DNA of 64,000 nucleotides from Verrucomicrobiales bacterium (lineage in GTDB: Bacteria; Verrucomicrobiota; Verrucomicrobiia; Verrucomicrobiales; DEV007): assembly GCA_029213265.1 (NCBI GenBank), contig JARGNG010000014.1, positions 57,442-121,441 of the forward strand, given 5' to 3'. How positions within the stretch are numbered: position 1 is the stretch's first letter; every line of letters begins with the position of its first letter. Below, piece after piece: positions 16,900 through 25,920 of this stretch. A program made the position numbers and the translations under genes. Below the pieces are notes generated by a model. The model was not told the DNA's origin, ran no database searches, and worked only from the letters and a program-made list of their open reading frames with translations.

Positions 16900-18290
16900 C
16901 CAAAGAATCCCCGGGATTTGATTACCTCGGCTACTTCATGGGGAACCATTTCCTCCCACGAGTCATCTCCTTCTGCGATCTTCTCGAGAACGTCGCGCGA
17001 GAATACATTCTGGCAGCCCTCATCGTGATTGTAGAGTTGCTCAATATTTCCATGGGCAATGAGGTAATCGAAGAGATGCTTCAAATCCCCTGCAATTTCC
17101 AGGTTCTCGATCGTCGTTAGTTTATCCGAGTCCTTTTCGTTCAGAGGGTAGATGTACAATTTGATGTCGTTCTTAAAAAGGCGCCCGAATGATTCGAGGA
17201 TTCCTCCGTCTAGCTCTGTGTAATATTTCTCGTCGAACAATTCACGAAGACTGCCGATTCCCATCGTGATTCCGACCTTGGCTTTTGTATAGCGGCGCAG
17301 GTAGGCGGCCAGCCGATAGTATTCGAAGTAATTTGAAATCAAAACTGTCATTCCACTCGCGACCAGCATGTCGGCTCGTGCCAGGAAATCCCGCGTGTCG
17401 ATCTGACCACCTGCCATCAGATTCTTCATGGTGATCTCCATGATTTGAAGAGTGGTGTCAGGGTCCACGTCCGGTTCTTCGCAAAACCGCTCCGAAGCAC
17501 TCCTCATGATATCGATGTTGGCATTGCAAACCGGCCGAAAGCTTCCGCGTTCCACGAGAACGGCTCTTTTTCGCAAGACTTCGGAAGGCTGCAGCACCTT
17601 GCCCTCCGCTCCGAACATGGCAGCGTTTGTGAGTCCCAACTGAACTAGTTTCAGGCTCATGAGCCGGTTGTCGACGCTCCGGAATTCGATCCCGCTGAAC
17701 TCAATCATATCGATCTCAATTCGAGAGGTCGAAAGGTTATCGAGCAGAGACTCGATCAGTTGCTCAGGGCTGTGGTGGAGTTTGCAGGCCCCGTAGATCA
17801 GGTTCACTCCGACAACTCCCAGAGCATCCTGCTGACGCGCATTCGTCTTATCCAGCATTCTGACATGGATCAGGATTTGGCTGCTTTCGTCCCGGGGATG
17901 CGCTTGAAACCGGAACCCAAGCCATCCGTGACATTCATTAGTCCCGTGATAGTTCCTGGCGGATACCGTATCGGCAAAGGAAAAGAAGGCAGTGGTATCT
18001 CCCCGATGAGCCTGGAGCCGTTCCATGTTTAAATCCTGCTCATACTTGAGCATGCTCTCGAGACGGGCGCGGCAGACATAGCGCTCGCATTGGCCATAGA
18101 TGGCATCGCTGACTTGCATATCGTAGGCCGAGATGCTTTTTGAAATCGTCCCGGCAGCGCCCCCGGCGAGAAAGAACCAGCGTACTACCTCCTGGCCGGC
18201 CCCGATTTCCGCAAACGTTCCATATCGCCGCGGGTCAAGATTGACCTGCAGCGCCTTTTCCACAGTTGAGAGAGTTTCAGATTCAGTCAC
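16884..18290 (-). CDS. Conserved 468-residue cytoplasmic protein of unknown function
   Basis: 468 residues from a GTG at 18290. The 71 residues added by an earlier start are Arg/Cys-rich and unlike the rest. There is no signal peptide. The N-terminus holds a striking block, FAEIGAGQEVVRWFFLAGG followed by AAGTISKSISAYDMQVSDAIYG, then NYHGTNECHGWLGFRFQ and GVNLIYGACKLHH, all with the look of invariant active-site segments. The C-terminal half has ILISNYFEYYRLAAYLRR-like and TKAKVGITMGIGSLRELFDEKYY stretches. I recognise it as a widely conserved single-domain family but know of no proven activity and do not assign one. It is divergent from the SDR gene (109-base gap) and overlaps truA tail to tail. 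Confidence 0.85.
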   Translation of the reverse strand: MTESETLSTVEKALQVNLDPRRYGTFAEIGAGQEVVRWFFLAGGAAGTISKSISAYDMQVSDAIYGQCERYVCRARLESMLKYEQDLNMERLQAHRGDTTAFFSFADTVSARNYHGTNECHGWLGFRFQAHPRDESSQILIHVRMLDKTNARQQDALGVVGVNLIYGACKLHHSPEQLIESLLDNLSTSRIEIDMIEFSGIEFRSVDNRLMSLKLVQLGLTNAAMFGAEGKVLQPSEVLRKRAVLVERGSFRPVCNANIDIMRSASERFCEEPDVDPDTTLQIMEITMKNLMAGGQIDTRDFLARADMLVASGMTVLISNYFEYYRLAAYLRRYTKAKVGITMGIGSLRELFDEKYYTELDGGILESFGRLFKNDIKLYIYPLNEKDSDKLTTIENLEIAGDLKHLFDYLIAHGNIEQLYNHDEGCQNVFSRDVLEKIAEGDDSWEEMVPHEVAEVIKSRGFFGYLPN

Positions 18291-18399
18291 AATGAAAACA
18301 AGTAAGCAGGAATCGTGCGCGCCGATAAGAAAACACTGCCCGCATGGACACACTTCATTTTCTCCTTTTGCAAAGAAACGCTTTCGATAGGCTACCAAA

Positions 18400-19149
18400 G
18401 TGAACTGGAGCGAAAAACGAGTCCTTGTAACCGGGGGCACCCACGGCATCGGACGAGCCATCGGAAAAGGCCTGCAAACTAGCGGTGTCACTTCACTCGT
18501 CATCGCGGCGGAGGAGGAAACGCCTCATAGATGGGAGGAGTTCGAGCGATCCGGAGCTCTCTACCTGCGGGCAGATCTTGAGACCGAAACAGAGGCTTTT
18601 GAATTGGTGAGGAGATCTGCTGAACTCCTCGGCGGCCTCGATGGTCTCATCCACTGCGCGGGGGTTTATCTGGAGGGGAATCCGGGAGATCAAAGCGAGG
18701 TGGGAATTTGGAATACAACGATGAACATCAAGGCGCGAGCGGGCTATTTGCTCGCCTCGGAGTTTGCGCGTTGCGCGAGCGACGGCGCCAGCTTCGTCGG
18801 GGTGACCTCCATCAATGCAGAGCAATCGGAACCGGATCATCTCGCCTACGATCCCGCGTGTGCTGCGTTGGGCGGAGTCATCCGGGCGTTTGCGGTCCAC
18901 TATGCACCGCGACTTCGCTTTAATGCTCTCGCGCCGGGATTGATTCACACGCGACTGACCGAAGGCGTTGCCAACTCGGAATCGGCTCGTGAGCACGCCG
19001 GTAGAAACATTCCTATGAGATCAATGGGGAAACCGGAAGACTGTGTTGGCACGGCACTGTTCCTTCTCAGTGACGACTCCGCCTACATCACCGGCGAGAC
19101 CATTTTCGTCGATGGCGGAATACGGGCGAATCAAATGTCGCGGGAGTGA
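18400..19149 (+). CDS. Short-chain dehydrogenase/reductase, degenerate active site
   Basis: 249 residues from a GTG. The cofactor loop TGGTHGIG (11-18) and the C-terminal LSDDSAYITGETIFVDGG are classical SDR features, and PGLIHTRL is in place. The catalytic motif is altered. Ser137 (VTSI) and Tyr150 are present, but the YxxxK lysine position (154) is Cys within AYDPAC, and the NNAG segment is HCAG. Loss of the lysine normally abolishes the proton relay, so this may bind NAD(P) without typical oxidoreductase activity. Divergent from the conserved 468-residue protein and convergent with the MFS gene 3 bases away. Confidence 0.88.
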   Translation: MNWSEKRVLVTGGTHGIGRAIGKGLQTSGVTSLVIAAEEETPHRWEEFERSGALYLRADLETETEAFELVRRSAELLGGLDGLIHCAGVYLEGNPGDQSEVGIWNTTMNIKARAGYLLASEFARCASDGASFVGVTSINAEQSEPDHLAYDPACAALGGVIRAFAVHYAPRLRFNALAPGLIHTRLTEGVANSESAREHAGRNIPMRSMGKPEDCVGTALFLLSDDSAYITGETIFVDGGIRANQMSRE

Positions 19150-19151
19150 GT

Positions 19152-20435
19152 TCAGGCTTCGCTTTCGCTTTCCACACGGAATCTCAGAAGGAAGACGATC
19201 ATCCCCACCAGCGAGATCGCCCCGAGCGAGTACCAGAAGGGGCGAAACTCGGCGAGGACGAACATTTTCCCACTCGCGAAAAAGTGGGCCAGTACCCAGT
19301 TGAGCGCGACGGCAAGAAGCGGCCCGATTCCATACCAGATGAAATTGAAGACGGATTGTGCCGTGTTGGCGACATCTTTGGAGGCGACTTTGTTGATGTA
19401 AATGAAGCAGGTGCTGGTAAAGAAAGCATAGCAGACTCCGTGAACTCCGAGACCGATCAGGATCACCCACATCGGAATTCCGACGGTTCCGAAAAGAAAG
19501 AAGCGAAAGGCGTAGGCACCGATGCCGATCGCAAGAACGGCTTTGAATCCGATCTTTGGAAGGAGCCGGCCGAGTACCGTATACATCACGATTTCGCAGA
19601 TCTGTCCGATGGCCATGGCGGGCAGTAAATACGCACTGTCCAGCCCCGCCTCGCCAAGATATTTCGCGCACTGCATGAAATAGATGGTATTCATCGGGCT
19701 GATGATCAGCGTCACGAAAAGGAGCACCGCGATCGACGGCACCTTCAAAAGAGCAAAGGCATCCGCCACGGCCGGTCGCTGCGACTGAGAAGGAATCGGA
19801 GGCGTGTTGGGTAGAAAGAAGAAAGCCCAGGCTCCGTATCCGAAGGCCATGATCCCGGACCACATCACCGACTTTTTCATTTCCCCCATCACCATGGGAA
19901 CGTCATCCCCTTTGAAAAACGGGGGCAGCCAACTGCCGGTCACATTCGTCTTGAGAACGAGCAGGGAAAAGGTCCATCCCATCAGAACCCAGCCCACCGC
20001 CGTCCAGAGTCGGACATTCGGGAACTGCCTCGCCGGTTCCTTCAGATGCCGCATTGCGAGCGCGTTGCAGATGGCCGCCGCGGGCATAAACATGAGCGTG
20101 AACGAGACGGAGAGGAGAAGCCAGGCTACGAAGGTGGATTGCGGATACACTGCGATCTTGAGGAGCCCTCCGATCATCATGAGAATTCCGAGGACGCGCT
20201 GGGCAGGGAATCTTCGATCAGCGAACTGAACGAGGAAAGGGGAGCAAAGCGCCCCGACGGAAGCCGCGATTCCAACGATCGCACCCATCTGCGTTTCGGA
20301 GAATCCGAGCCCGCCCACGGACGGATCGGCGGTCAGGAATTTCCCCGCGATCGGAAGCCACAATCCGTAGATGCCGAATTGAAGAAACATCATCGCACAG
20401 AGGCGGATGTAGTTGGGGGGGAGTTTCGTGTTCAT
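19152..20435 (-). CDS. MFS transporter (nucleoside:H+ symporter-like)
   Basis: 427 residues from the ATG at 20435; an earlier in-frame start adds 18 residues without membrane character. About twelve hydrophobic segments are visible. The first helix, MMFLQFGIYGLWLPIAGKFL, and the loop QFADRRFPAQRVLG are typical of the nucleoside-permease/LacY-like MFS group, as is the end of helix six followed by a long central loop. It is the last gene of a three-gene run after the oxidoreductase (74 bases) and the PHP-like hydrolase, with a divergent LacI regulator, so it probably imports the sugar or nucleoside-like compound they process. Confidence 0.88.
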   Translation of the reverse strand: MNTKLPPNYIRLCAMMFLQFGIYGLWLPIAGKFLTADPSVGGLGFSETQMGAIVGIAASVGALCSPFLVQFADRRFPAQRVLGILMMIGGLLKIAVYPQSTFVAWLLLSVSFTLMFMPAAAICNALAMRHLKEPARQFPNVRLWTAVGWVLMGWTFSLLVLKTNVTGSWLPPFFKGDDVPMVMGEMKKSVMWSGIMAFGYGAWAFFFLPNTPPIPSQSQRPAVADAFALLKVPSIAVLLFVTLIISPMNTIYFMQCAKYLGEAGLDSAYLLPAMAIGQICEIVMYTVLGRLLPKIGFKAVLAIGIGAYAFRFFLFGTVGIPMWVILIGLGVHGVCYAFFTSTCFIYINKVASKDVANTAQSVFNFIWYGIGPLLAVALNWVLAHFFASGKMFVLAEFRPFWYSLGAISLVGMIVFLLRFRVESESEA

Positions 20436-20509
20436 ATCGTATGTCTGCCGCAGCAGCGTGGCCGCCTTCGCAAGAAGGTGGCTTCTCAACCACGCTTCAG
20501 CGGTCGTGG

Positions 20510-21760
20510 CTACACCGTCTCAAAAAAATCGATCATTTGCACGGTCTCTCCGCCCTCGTCAATCGACTTGAGGGCCGCGAGAATCATCCGGGTCGCTTCC
20601 AGCCCGTATTTTCCATCGACCGGTGAGTCCCCCCCCCGTGCAAAAGCGGCGATCTCCCGGACCAATCTCTTGTCCGCACCGAAATGAGAGCTCTCGAAAT
20701 CATCGGACTTGCAGTGGATAACTTCGTGGCTCCTGGTTCCGTAATCGGTAACGATATCGATTTCGCCGCGAAGCCTCGTCAGGATAATTCTACCTTTTGT
20801 CCCAACCAGTTCCAGGGTCTCTTCATCCTCCGCCTGCGGCCCGTAGACAGCGTAGAAGATCGAAGCAACGATTCCGTTGTTGTATTGATAGTGAATCGAG
20901 GCGTGGTCAAAAATATCGGCTCCCGATTTGTAAACGCAGTTGTCTTTCCGCTTCAAGGGATCCGTTTCCGTCTCGTAGCTGCGATCCACCGCCCCCTTCA
21001 TCTGGTCCTGCGTATCCGGCATCGCCACTTCCGCGCGGTAGGGGCAGTCCCGATCACAGACCGAGCAGAATTCCGGGGCATCCTTTTCCTCCTCAAAAAC
21101 ATGGCGTCCGCCAAAGGCATTGACCCGGTTCGCCCGCGCATCCCCGGCGAACCAGTTGAAGACATCGGTGTAGTGCGAGCCTTTGTCGTTCAGGGCGCCA
21201 CCACTCACGGCCCGGGTGCGATGCCATGTCTGAAAGTAGAAAGAGTAGGGGAGAACCGCCCGAATCAGCATCATCTTGAGATCGCCGATGACCCCGCTTT
21301 CGACGATCTCGTGCAACTTGAGCCAGGGCGTCTCGTAACGCCTCGTGAATCCCATGATCATCGGATTGCCCGCTTCTTCCTCCGCCTTTCGAATCGCGAT
21401 CGAATCCTCCATTGTATGGGCGATCGGCTTGTCGAGGTAGACCTTCTTCCCGGAAAGGAGCGCCGGAATGGTTGCCTCGGCGTGGGCTGCGGTCGGGGAG
21501 GTGATCACGATCAGGTCGACGCCGGGATCATCGATGAGACCCTGCGCTTTGGTATAGAACCGGGGGGAAAAGGGTTCGTTCCCCGCTTTTGCCGCCGCCT
21601 CATTGACATCGTCCAGTGCAATCTGCATCCGGCTTTCCGTTCGATTGCAAAACGCCGTGATGACTATATCGAGCTCCCGGCTTTGCTCCGCAATCTGACG
21701 GCCGATGCAGGTAATGCCGCGACTGCCCGTTCCAATGATTCCAACTCGCAGGGTACTCAT
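20510..21760 (-). CDS. Gfo/Idh/MocA family oxidoreductase (cytoplasmic, Cys-cluster subgroup)
   Basis: 416 residues from the ATG at 21760, which overlaps the stop of the upstream hydrolase gene by 4 bases. The NAD-binding loop is GIIGTGSRG (7-15), the catalytic segment YLDKPIAHT (109-116), and NDKGSHYTDVFNWF carries the conserved His196. Residues 232-239 form CSVCDRDC and Cys275 lies in NCVY. This Cys cluster marks a subgroup with a possible metal-binding insert between the two domains. No export signal is present, unlike the Tat oxidoreductase at 13057. Likely a sugar or sugar-acid dehydrogenase in the LacI-controlled catabolic locus. Confidence 0.9.
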   Translation of the reverse strand: MSTLRVGIIGTGSRGITCIGRQIAEQSRELDIVITAFCNRTESRMQIALDDVNEAAAKAGNEPFSPRFYTKAQGLIDDPGVDLIVITSPTAAHAEATIPALLSGKKVYLDKPIAHTMEDSIAIRKAEEEAGNPMIMGFTRRYETPWLKLHEIVESGVIGDLKMMLIRAVLPYSFYFQTWHRTRAVSGGALNDKGSHYTDVFNWFAGDARANRVNAFGGRHVFEEEKDAPEFCSVCDRDCPYRAEVAMPDTQDQMKGAVDRSYETETDPLKRKDNCVYKSGADIFDHASIHYQYNNGIVASIFYAVYGPQAEDEETLELVGTKGRIILTRLRGEIDIVTDYGTRSHEVIHCKSDDFESSHFGADKRLVREIAAFARGGDSPVDGKYGLEATRMILAALKSIDEGGETVQMIDFFETV

Positions 21761-23292
21761 TTTCTCAAAAATACGGGGGAACTCCAGGCCCACTGATCAT
21801 TCAATTGCCGGACGCGGACATAGTAGAATCCATCGTCTTCGCTCCCTTCATCAACGAAAGAGAAATTCCAGTTCCATTCGTGCGGAAGCGGTGCCCGGTG
21901 GAATCTCCACGAGGGCGCGTCGGTGTGATCAAGGCTTCCGCTTCGGGCTCCTTTGAGTAAATCTTCGAGGCTATGTTCGGCTCGAACGCCGTTCATGACG
22001 GCATACGCTTTGGCATGGCGTGGCATCTCCACTTCGAGACACATTCCCTGCGTAGTGGGCGTCGAATTGGTAGGGTTTCCACTGGATTCGGTTTCAAAGA
22101 AAACAGCGTCATCCCCGCTGGAAACCACGCGTGATCGATAGAACGACTCGCCATCTTCGGTGTCCCGCTCGGAGGGCGAAACGACTTCGAGGCCACGGAA
22201 TCTGGGTTCGACGCCAAGTATTCTCCCTTCTTCGATTCCGAATTCGACTTCCCATTCCGCAGTCCGGTGCTTCGCCCCCCAACCGAGTTCGAGGAAAAGC
22301 TTCGTGCGAATCAGTTCGGAATCATCCGCGAAAGGTTCCACATCCGTTTGTGAAAACCGTTTCCACAAGGCTCCGTCCTTGATGACATCGACGCAGTCAA
22401 TCGGTCCTCCGGCGCGAACGTCAATTTCGATCTCCCGGTTCTTCGAGGCTGGAAGCACGGAACCAAGCGGATTTCCGTTCACGGCGAATTGCAGTTCGAT
22501 TCGATCCCCCGTCAGCGCGATGAGCCGGCGATCATAGAGAGCCTTCCAAATGGCTTCCCGGGAGCCGTTTTCAGACCAAAGCAAAGTCCGGCCGTGTCCA
22601 TAGCTTCCCGGATGTCCACTGTGATGGTCGGTGCCACCGGAAAAGCCGAAGATGTGTCCCTTTTCCAAACCACAGGCAACCGTGCTTTCCCAGTCCGACG
22701 GTCCCATCGAGTGGAGAAAGGGGCGGGTGTTTTCACTGGTTTCAGAACATCCGTGCATCGAGAGCATTTCCACAAAGGGAGCAAAGCGGGGATCAAAGGT
22801 ATCCCAATCGATTCCCCGGGTTCCCTTTCGATATCCGACATGGTGCGGCTGTGCGATGCTGTCCTTTCCCTGATTCCGGAGTTCCTGCAACTGCGCATGG
22901 AGATCCTCCAGATTCTCCGGATACAAGAGGTCTCCTTCGAGGTTCTTGTAGAGCATATTCCGATCGCCTGACTCGCAGGAATGAACTTCGAATCCCGGAA
23001 AGATCACGAATTGACCCTCCCGGTTTCTTTCCCGCATGGTTTCCAGCGCACTTTCCCAAACAGACTTGAGCCGGGCGAAACCCTCTTCGTGGAAATCAAT
23101 GATGTATTGAATGCGTTCGCTCGGCTCCGGCATGTCGGGCCAATGAGCATGACCGGTGATCGAAACAAAATCCAATTGCTCCTCCGCATTGGAAAGCGCG
23201 TCTTCGAGGGAGCCGTGGCCATAGGAAATGCCACAATGATTGTGCATATCGCCGTAGAGCGGCTTCAGGGGCTCGAAGGAAGGTAGACTCAT
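21757..23292 (-). CDS. PHP-type metal-dependent hydrolase-like protein
   Basis: 511 residues from the ATG at 23292. The N-terminal half resembles PHP/DUF3604 amidohydrolase-like proteins. GDMHNHCGISYGHG (14-27) gives two metal-binding His, followed by SITGHAHWPD, FPGFEVHS, AQPHHVGY and SGGTDHHSGHP, each with further likely ligands. The C-terminal half is beta-rich with no metal motif and may be a substrate-binding domain. No signal peptide. It leads the operon with the oxidoreductase and MFS genes. A hydrolytic step on a sugar-like compound is inferred; the precise reaction is unknown. Confidence 0.8.
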   Translation of the reverse strand: MSLPSFEPLKPLYGDMHNHCGISYGHGSLEDALSNAEEQLDFVSITGHAHWPDMPEPSERIQYIIDFHEEGFARLKSVWESALETMRERNREGQFVIFPGFEVHSCESGDRNMLYKNLEGDLLYPENLEDLHAQLQELRNQGKDSIAQPHHVGYRKGTRGIDWDTFDPRFAPFVEMLSMHGCSETSENTRPFLHSMGPSDWESTVACGLEKGHIFGFSGGTDHHSGHPGSYGHGRTLLWSENGSREAIWKALYDRRLIALTGDRIELQFAVNGNPLGSVLPASKNREIEIDVRAGGPIDCVDVIKDGALWKRFSQTDVEPFADDSELIRTKLFLELGWGAKHRTAEWEVEFGIEEGRILGVEPRFRGLEVVSPSERDTEDGESFYRSRVVSSGDDAVFFETESSGNPTNSTPTTQGMCLEVEMPRHAKAYAVMNGVRAEHSLEDLLKGARSGSLDHTDAPSWRFHRAPLPHEWNWNFSFVDEGSEDDGFYYVRVRQLNDQWAWSSPVFLRK

Positions 23293-23335
23293 CGCAGATA
23301 TCGAGGCTACGCCGGATCTTGTCCTTTGCAATTTT

Positions 23336-23380
23336 ATTATACAATTAATTTACATTTTGATTTTGCATAATGATGATGGA
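23336..23380. promoter_or_regulatory. AT-rich divergent promoter/operator region of the LacI locus
   Basis: A perfect TATAAT on the minus strand (23341-23336) would start transcription about 37 bases before the hydrolase ATG. A CATAAT lies on the plus strand at 23366-23371 toward the LacI gene. The 45-base stretch is almost entirely A/T in a GC-rich genome, and TTGCAATTTTATTATACAA is a rough inverted repeat, so it is the natural operator candidate. No good -35 elements are seen. Confidence 0.35.
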
Positions 23381-23396
23381 ACAATGAAGGCATCGA

Positions 23397-24425
23397 ATGA
23401 AAGCGCCCACGATGACAGATGTTGCCCGATGCGCGGGCGTCTCTCACGCGACTGTCTCCCGAATCATCAACGGGCGACCGGGCGTGAGTTCGCGGGCCGA
23501 GGAAGCCGTTCGCAAGGCCATGGCCGAATTGCAATACCTGGCTCCTCCGAGTGAACAGAGGCCGGGTCGATCGGCAAAACCGCGTAAAACCAGACTGCGG
23601 CATCATGTTGCCCTGCTTACCTTTGATGGGGCATTGACTGATCACAGTGCCTTCGTCGCTTCGATTTATGAAGGCGCCCGGCGAGCAGCGAGGGCACATG
23701 ATTTCGTCGTATCGCTGCTTTCGCTCGATGATTTTGATACTGTCCCGAGCTGGATTCACCCGGACAATCTCGATGGCCTTCTTCTCCACGGACTTCGATC
23801 GCGCGATCACCTCGCCCGAACGGCGGCGGAAATTCCCTCTCTCTGGTTGACGACTCACGAAGATGGCACAGGCGATTCGGTCCTTCCGGGCAATGACGCG
23901 GTTGGCCGGATCGCCGCGAAGTTTCTGAAAGAGCGGGGCCATCAAAATGTTGCCGCTCTTTGCATCGAATCCGACAATCCATCCTACTCGGTTCGACTGG
24001 ATTCGTTTGTGCAATCTGCGAGAAAGGAGAAAATGAAAGCCGCCTCGATTGCACTTACGAAGCGCGAGCAGAATTTGCCCGAGGCCGCTGATAGGATGCG
24101 ATGCCTCATTCAGAAATTGGCGGGGCTGAAAAAGAAGGACCGTCCCACGGGGCTTTTTCTTCCCTCGGATTTTATGACGGCACTCGCGCATGCAGAATGC
24201 CGCCGATTGAACCTGCGTCCGGGAATAGATTTCGAATTCGTTTCCTGCGATAATGAAACCGCCTATCTTGACGGGCTCTATCCCCGTCCTGCCACGATTG
24301 ATCTGGGGACTGAAGCTCGGGGAAAGCTTGCCTTTGAAATGCTCTTCTCCCGAATTCAGGACCCGGCCCGCGATCGAAAATCTACCTTACTACTCGATCC
24401 TGTTCTGGTGCCCTCGCGGGATTGA
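23397..24425 (+). CDS. LacI-family transcriptional regulator
   Basis: 342 residues. The N-terminal helix-turn-helix TMTDVARCAGVSHATVSRIIN (5-25) with a following hinge helix is the standard LacI DNA-binding domain. The rest is a periplasmic-binding-protein-like effector domain with GLLLHGL, GNDAVGRIAAKFL, GLFLPSDFMT and FVSCDNE. It is divergent from the hydrolase-oxidoreductase-MFS operon across 104 AT-rich bases, so it most likely represses that operon until a sugar-like inducer binds. Convergent with the DUF1501 gene (3 bases). Confidence 0.93.
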   Translation: MKAPTMTDVARCAGVSHATVSRIINGRPGVSSRAEEAVRKAMAELQYLAPPSEQRPGRSAKPRKTRLRHHVALLTFDGALTDHSAFVASIYEGARRAARAHDFVVSLLSLDDFDTVPSWIHPDNLDGLLLHGLRSRDHLARTAAEIPSLWLTTHEDGTGDSVLPGNDAVGRIAAKFLKERGHQNVAALCIESDNPSYSVRLDSFVQSARKEKMKAASIALTKREQNLPEAADRMRCLIQKLAGLKKKDRPTGLFLPSDFMTALAHAECRRLNLRPGIDFEFVSCDNETAYLDGLYPRPATIDLGTEARGKLAFEMLFSRIQDPARDRKSTLLLDPVLVPSRD

Positions 24426-24428
24426 GCG

Positions 24429-25916
24429 TCATGCAATCCAGTCCGTGATCACTTTCCCACCGACGTCGGTAAGCCGGAAGTCTCGTCCCTGGAAGCGATA
24501 GGTCAGCTTCAGGTGATCGAGACCGAACTGATGCAGCATCGTCGCATGGAGATCATTCGCGTGGACCGGCTTGTCGACAATGTTCCAGCCGATTTCATCG
24601 GTTTCCCCGTAGGTCATTCCTCCCTTGAGTCCACCTCCGGCAAGCATCATGGAGTAGGCAAAAGGATGATGATCACGGCCGGTTACACCGGCACGTCCAC
24701 GGCGGTTCTCGCCGAGCGGAGTCCGTCCAAATTCCGAGCCCCAGACCACCATGGTCGAGTCGAGGAGACCCCGCTGTTTGAGGTCCTTGATCAACGCGGC
24801 GATGGGCTGATCCACGGCACCGGCGTTGTAGCCTAGCTGAGTATCAAGATCGGAATGTTGATCCCAGCTTGCGTGAACAATATTGATAAAGCGGACCCCT
24901 CTTTCCACCATTCGTCGGGCGAGGAGGCAATTCCTCGCGAAGGTGTCGTAGGTTTGCTTCCCGGGTAGAGAACCCCGGAAATTACTTCCTTCCGGTTCGG
25001 GCCGTCCGATTCCGTAGAAATCGAGCGTCTTTTGCGATTCCCCTGACAAGTCCACCAGTTCAGGCGCGGCTGTTTGCATGCGATTGGCCAGCTCGTAGTT
25101 GGCAATGCGGCTCGCGATCTCCGGGTCACGGATTTCGGCATACTTCCGTTCATTCAAATCCTTGAGGGCGTCGAGCCCGCCGCGCTGCAGTTCGTCAGGG
25201 AGGCCTTCGGGGTTTTTTAAATTGAGAACCGGCGATCCCTCGTTCCGAAACTGAACCCCGGAATACTTCGAAGGGAGAAAACCCGATTGCCAGAGCGTCG
25301 ATCCGCCGGAGGAACCGCGTCCTGCGGTAAGAACGACGTAGCCGGGGAGATTTCGCGATTCCGAACCGAGACCGTAGTTCAGCCACGATCCCATGGTCGG
25401 CATGCCGAACCGGGAGACGCCGCATTGCATCAGTAACTGGCCGGGATGATGATTAAATTCTTCGCTGTGCATCGAGCGGACGAGGAGCATGTCATCAGCG
25501 CATGTCCCCAGATTCGGAAGAAGATCAGACAGCTCCATTCCGCACTCCCCGTGGCGTTTCCACTTGCGAGGAGAGCCCATGATGGTGGCTGTGTCAGGCT
25601 GGAGAAAAGCGAAGCGGGCTTTGTCGGTGAGCTCCTTCGGCATTTTCTCCCCATCGAGTTCATTCAGCTTTGGCTTGTGATCGAAGAGGTCCAGTTGCGA
25701 GGGCGCACCCGCCATGAAAATGAAGATGCATGCTTTAGCCTTCGCTTCCTGATGGGAGTTCAAAGCATTGAATTGATCCGGATCCTTTGCCGTTGCGGCG
25801 TTGAGCAATCCATCCTGGCTCAACATGGATCCGAGGGCGATGCCTCCGAGACCTGATGCGGAAGTGGTCAGGAATTCGCGTCGCGAGTGATTCAATTTGG
25901 ATTCAAATGGATTCAT
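24429..25916 (-). CDS. DUF1501 family secreted protein (Tat signal)
   Basis: 495 residues with a twin-arginine signal SRREFL (RR at 12-13) and a long SASGLGGIALGSML stretch. DUF1501 motifs: IFMAGAPSQLDLFDHKP near residue 65, GSEFGRTPLGE, GRDHHPFAYSMMLAGGG, and the C-terminal TYRFQGRDFRLTD shared with the DUF1501 protein ending at 1672. It follows the 1011-residue PSD1 gene by 4 bases. The closeness in C-terminal sequence to the first copy, despite different partners, suggests an old paralogous family rather than local duplication. Role as for other members: extracytoplasmic, activity unproven. Confidence 0.92.
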   Translation of the reverse strand: MNPFESKLNHSRREFLTTSASGLGGIALGSMLSQDGLLNAATAKDPDQFNALNSHQEAKAKACIFIFMAGAPSQLDLFDHKPKLNELDGEKMPKELTDKARFAFLQPDTATIMGSPRKWKRHGECGMELSDLLPNLGTCADDMLLVRSMHSEEFNHHPGQLLMQCGVSRFGMPTMGSWLNYGLGSESRNLPGYVVLTAGRGSSGGSTLWQSGFLPSKYSGVQFRNEGSPVLNLKNPEGLPDELQRGGLDALKDLNERKYAEIRDPEIASRIANYELANRMQTAAPELVDLSGESQKTLDFYGIGRPEPEGSNFRGSLPGKQTYDTFARNCLLARRMVERGVRFINIVHASWDQHSDLDTQLGYNAGAVDQPIAALIKDLKQRGLLDSTMVVWGSEFGRTPLGENRRGRAGVTGRDHHPFAYSMMLAGGGLKGGMTYGETDEIGWNIVDKPVHANDLHATMLHQFGLDHLKLTYRFQGRDFRLTDVGGKVITDWIA

Positions 25917-25920
25917 GGCT

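Noticed and set aside
20684-21796. 370-codon plus-strand open frame
   Set aside because: Antisense to the Cys-cluster oxidoreductase, no recognisable domain.
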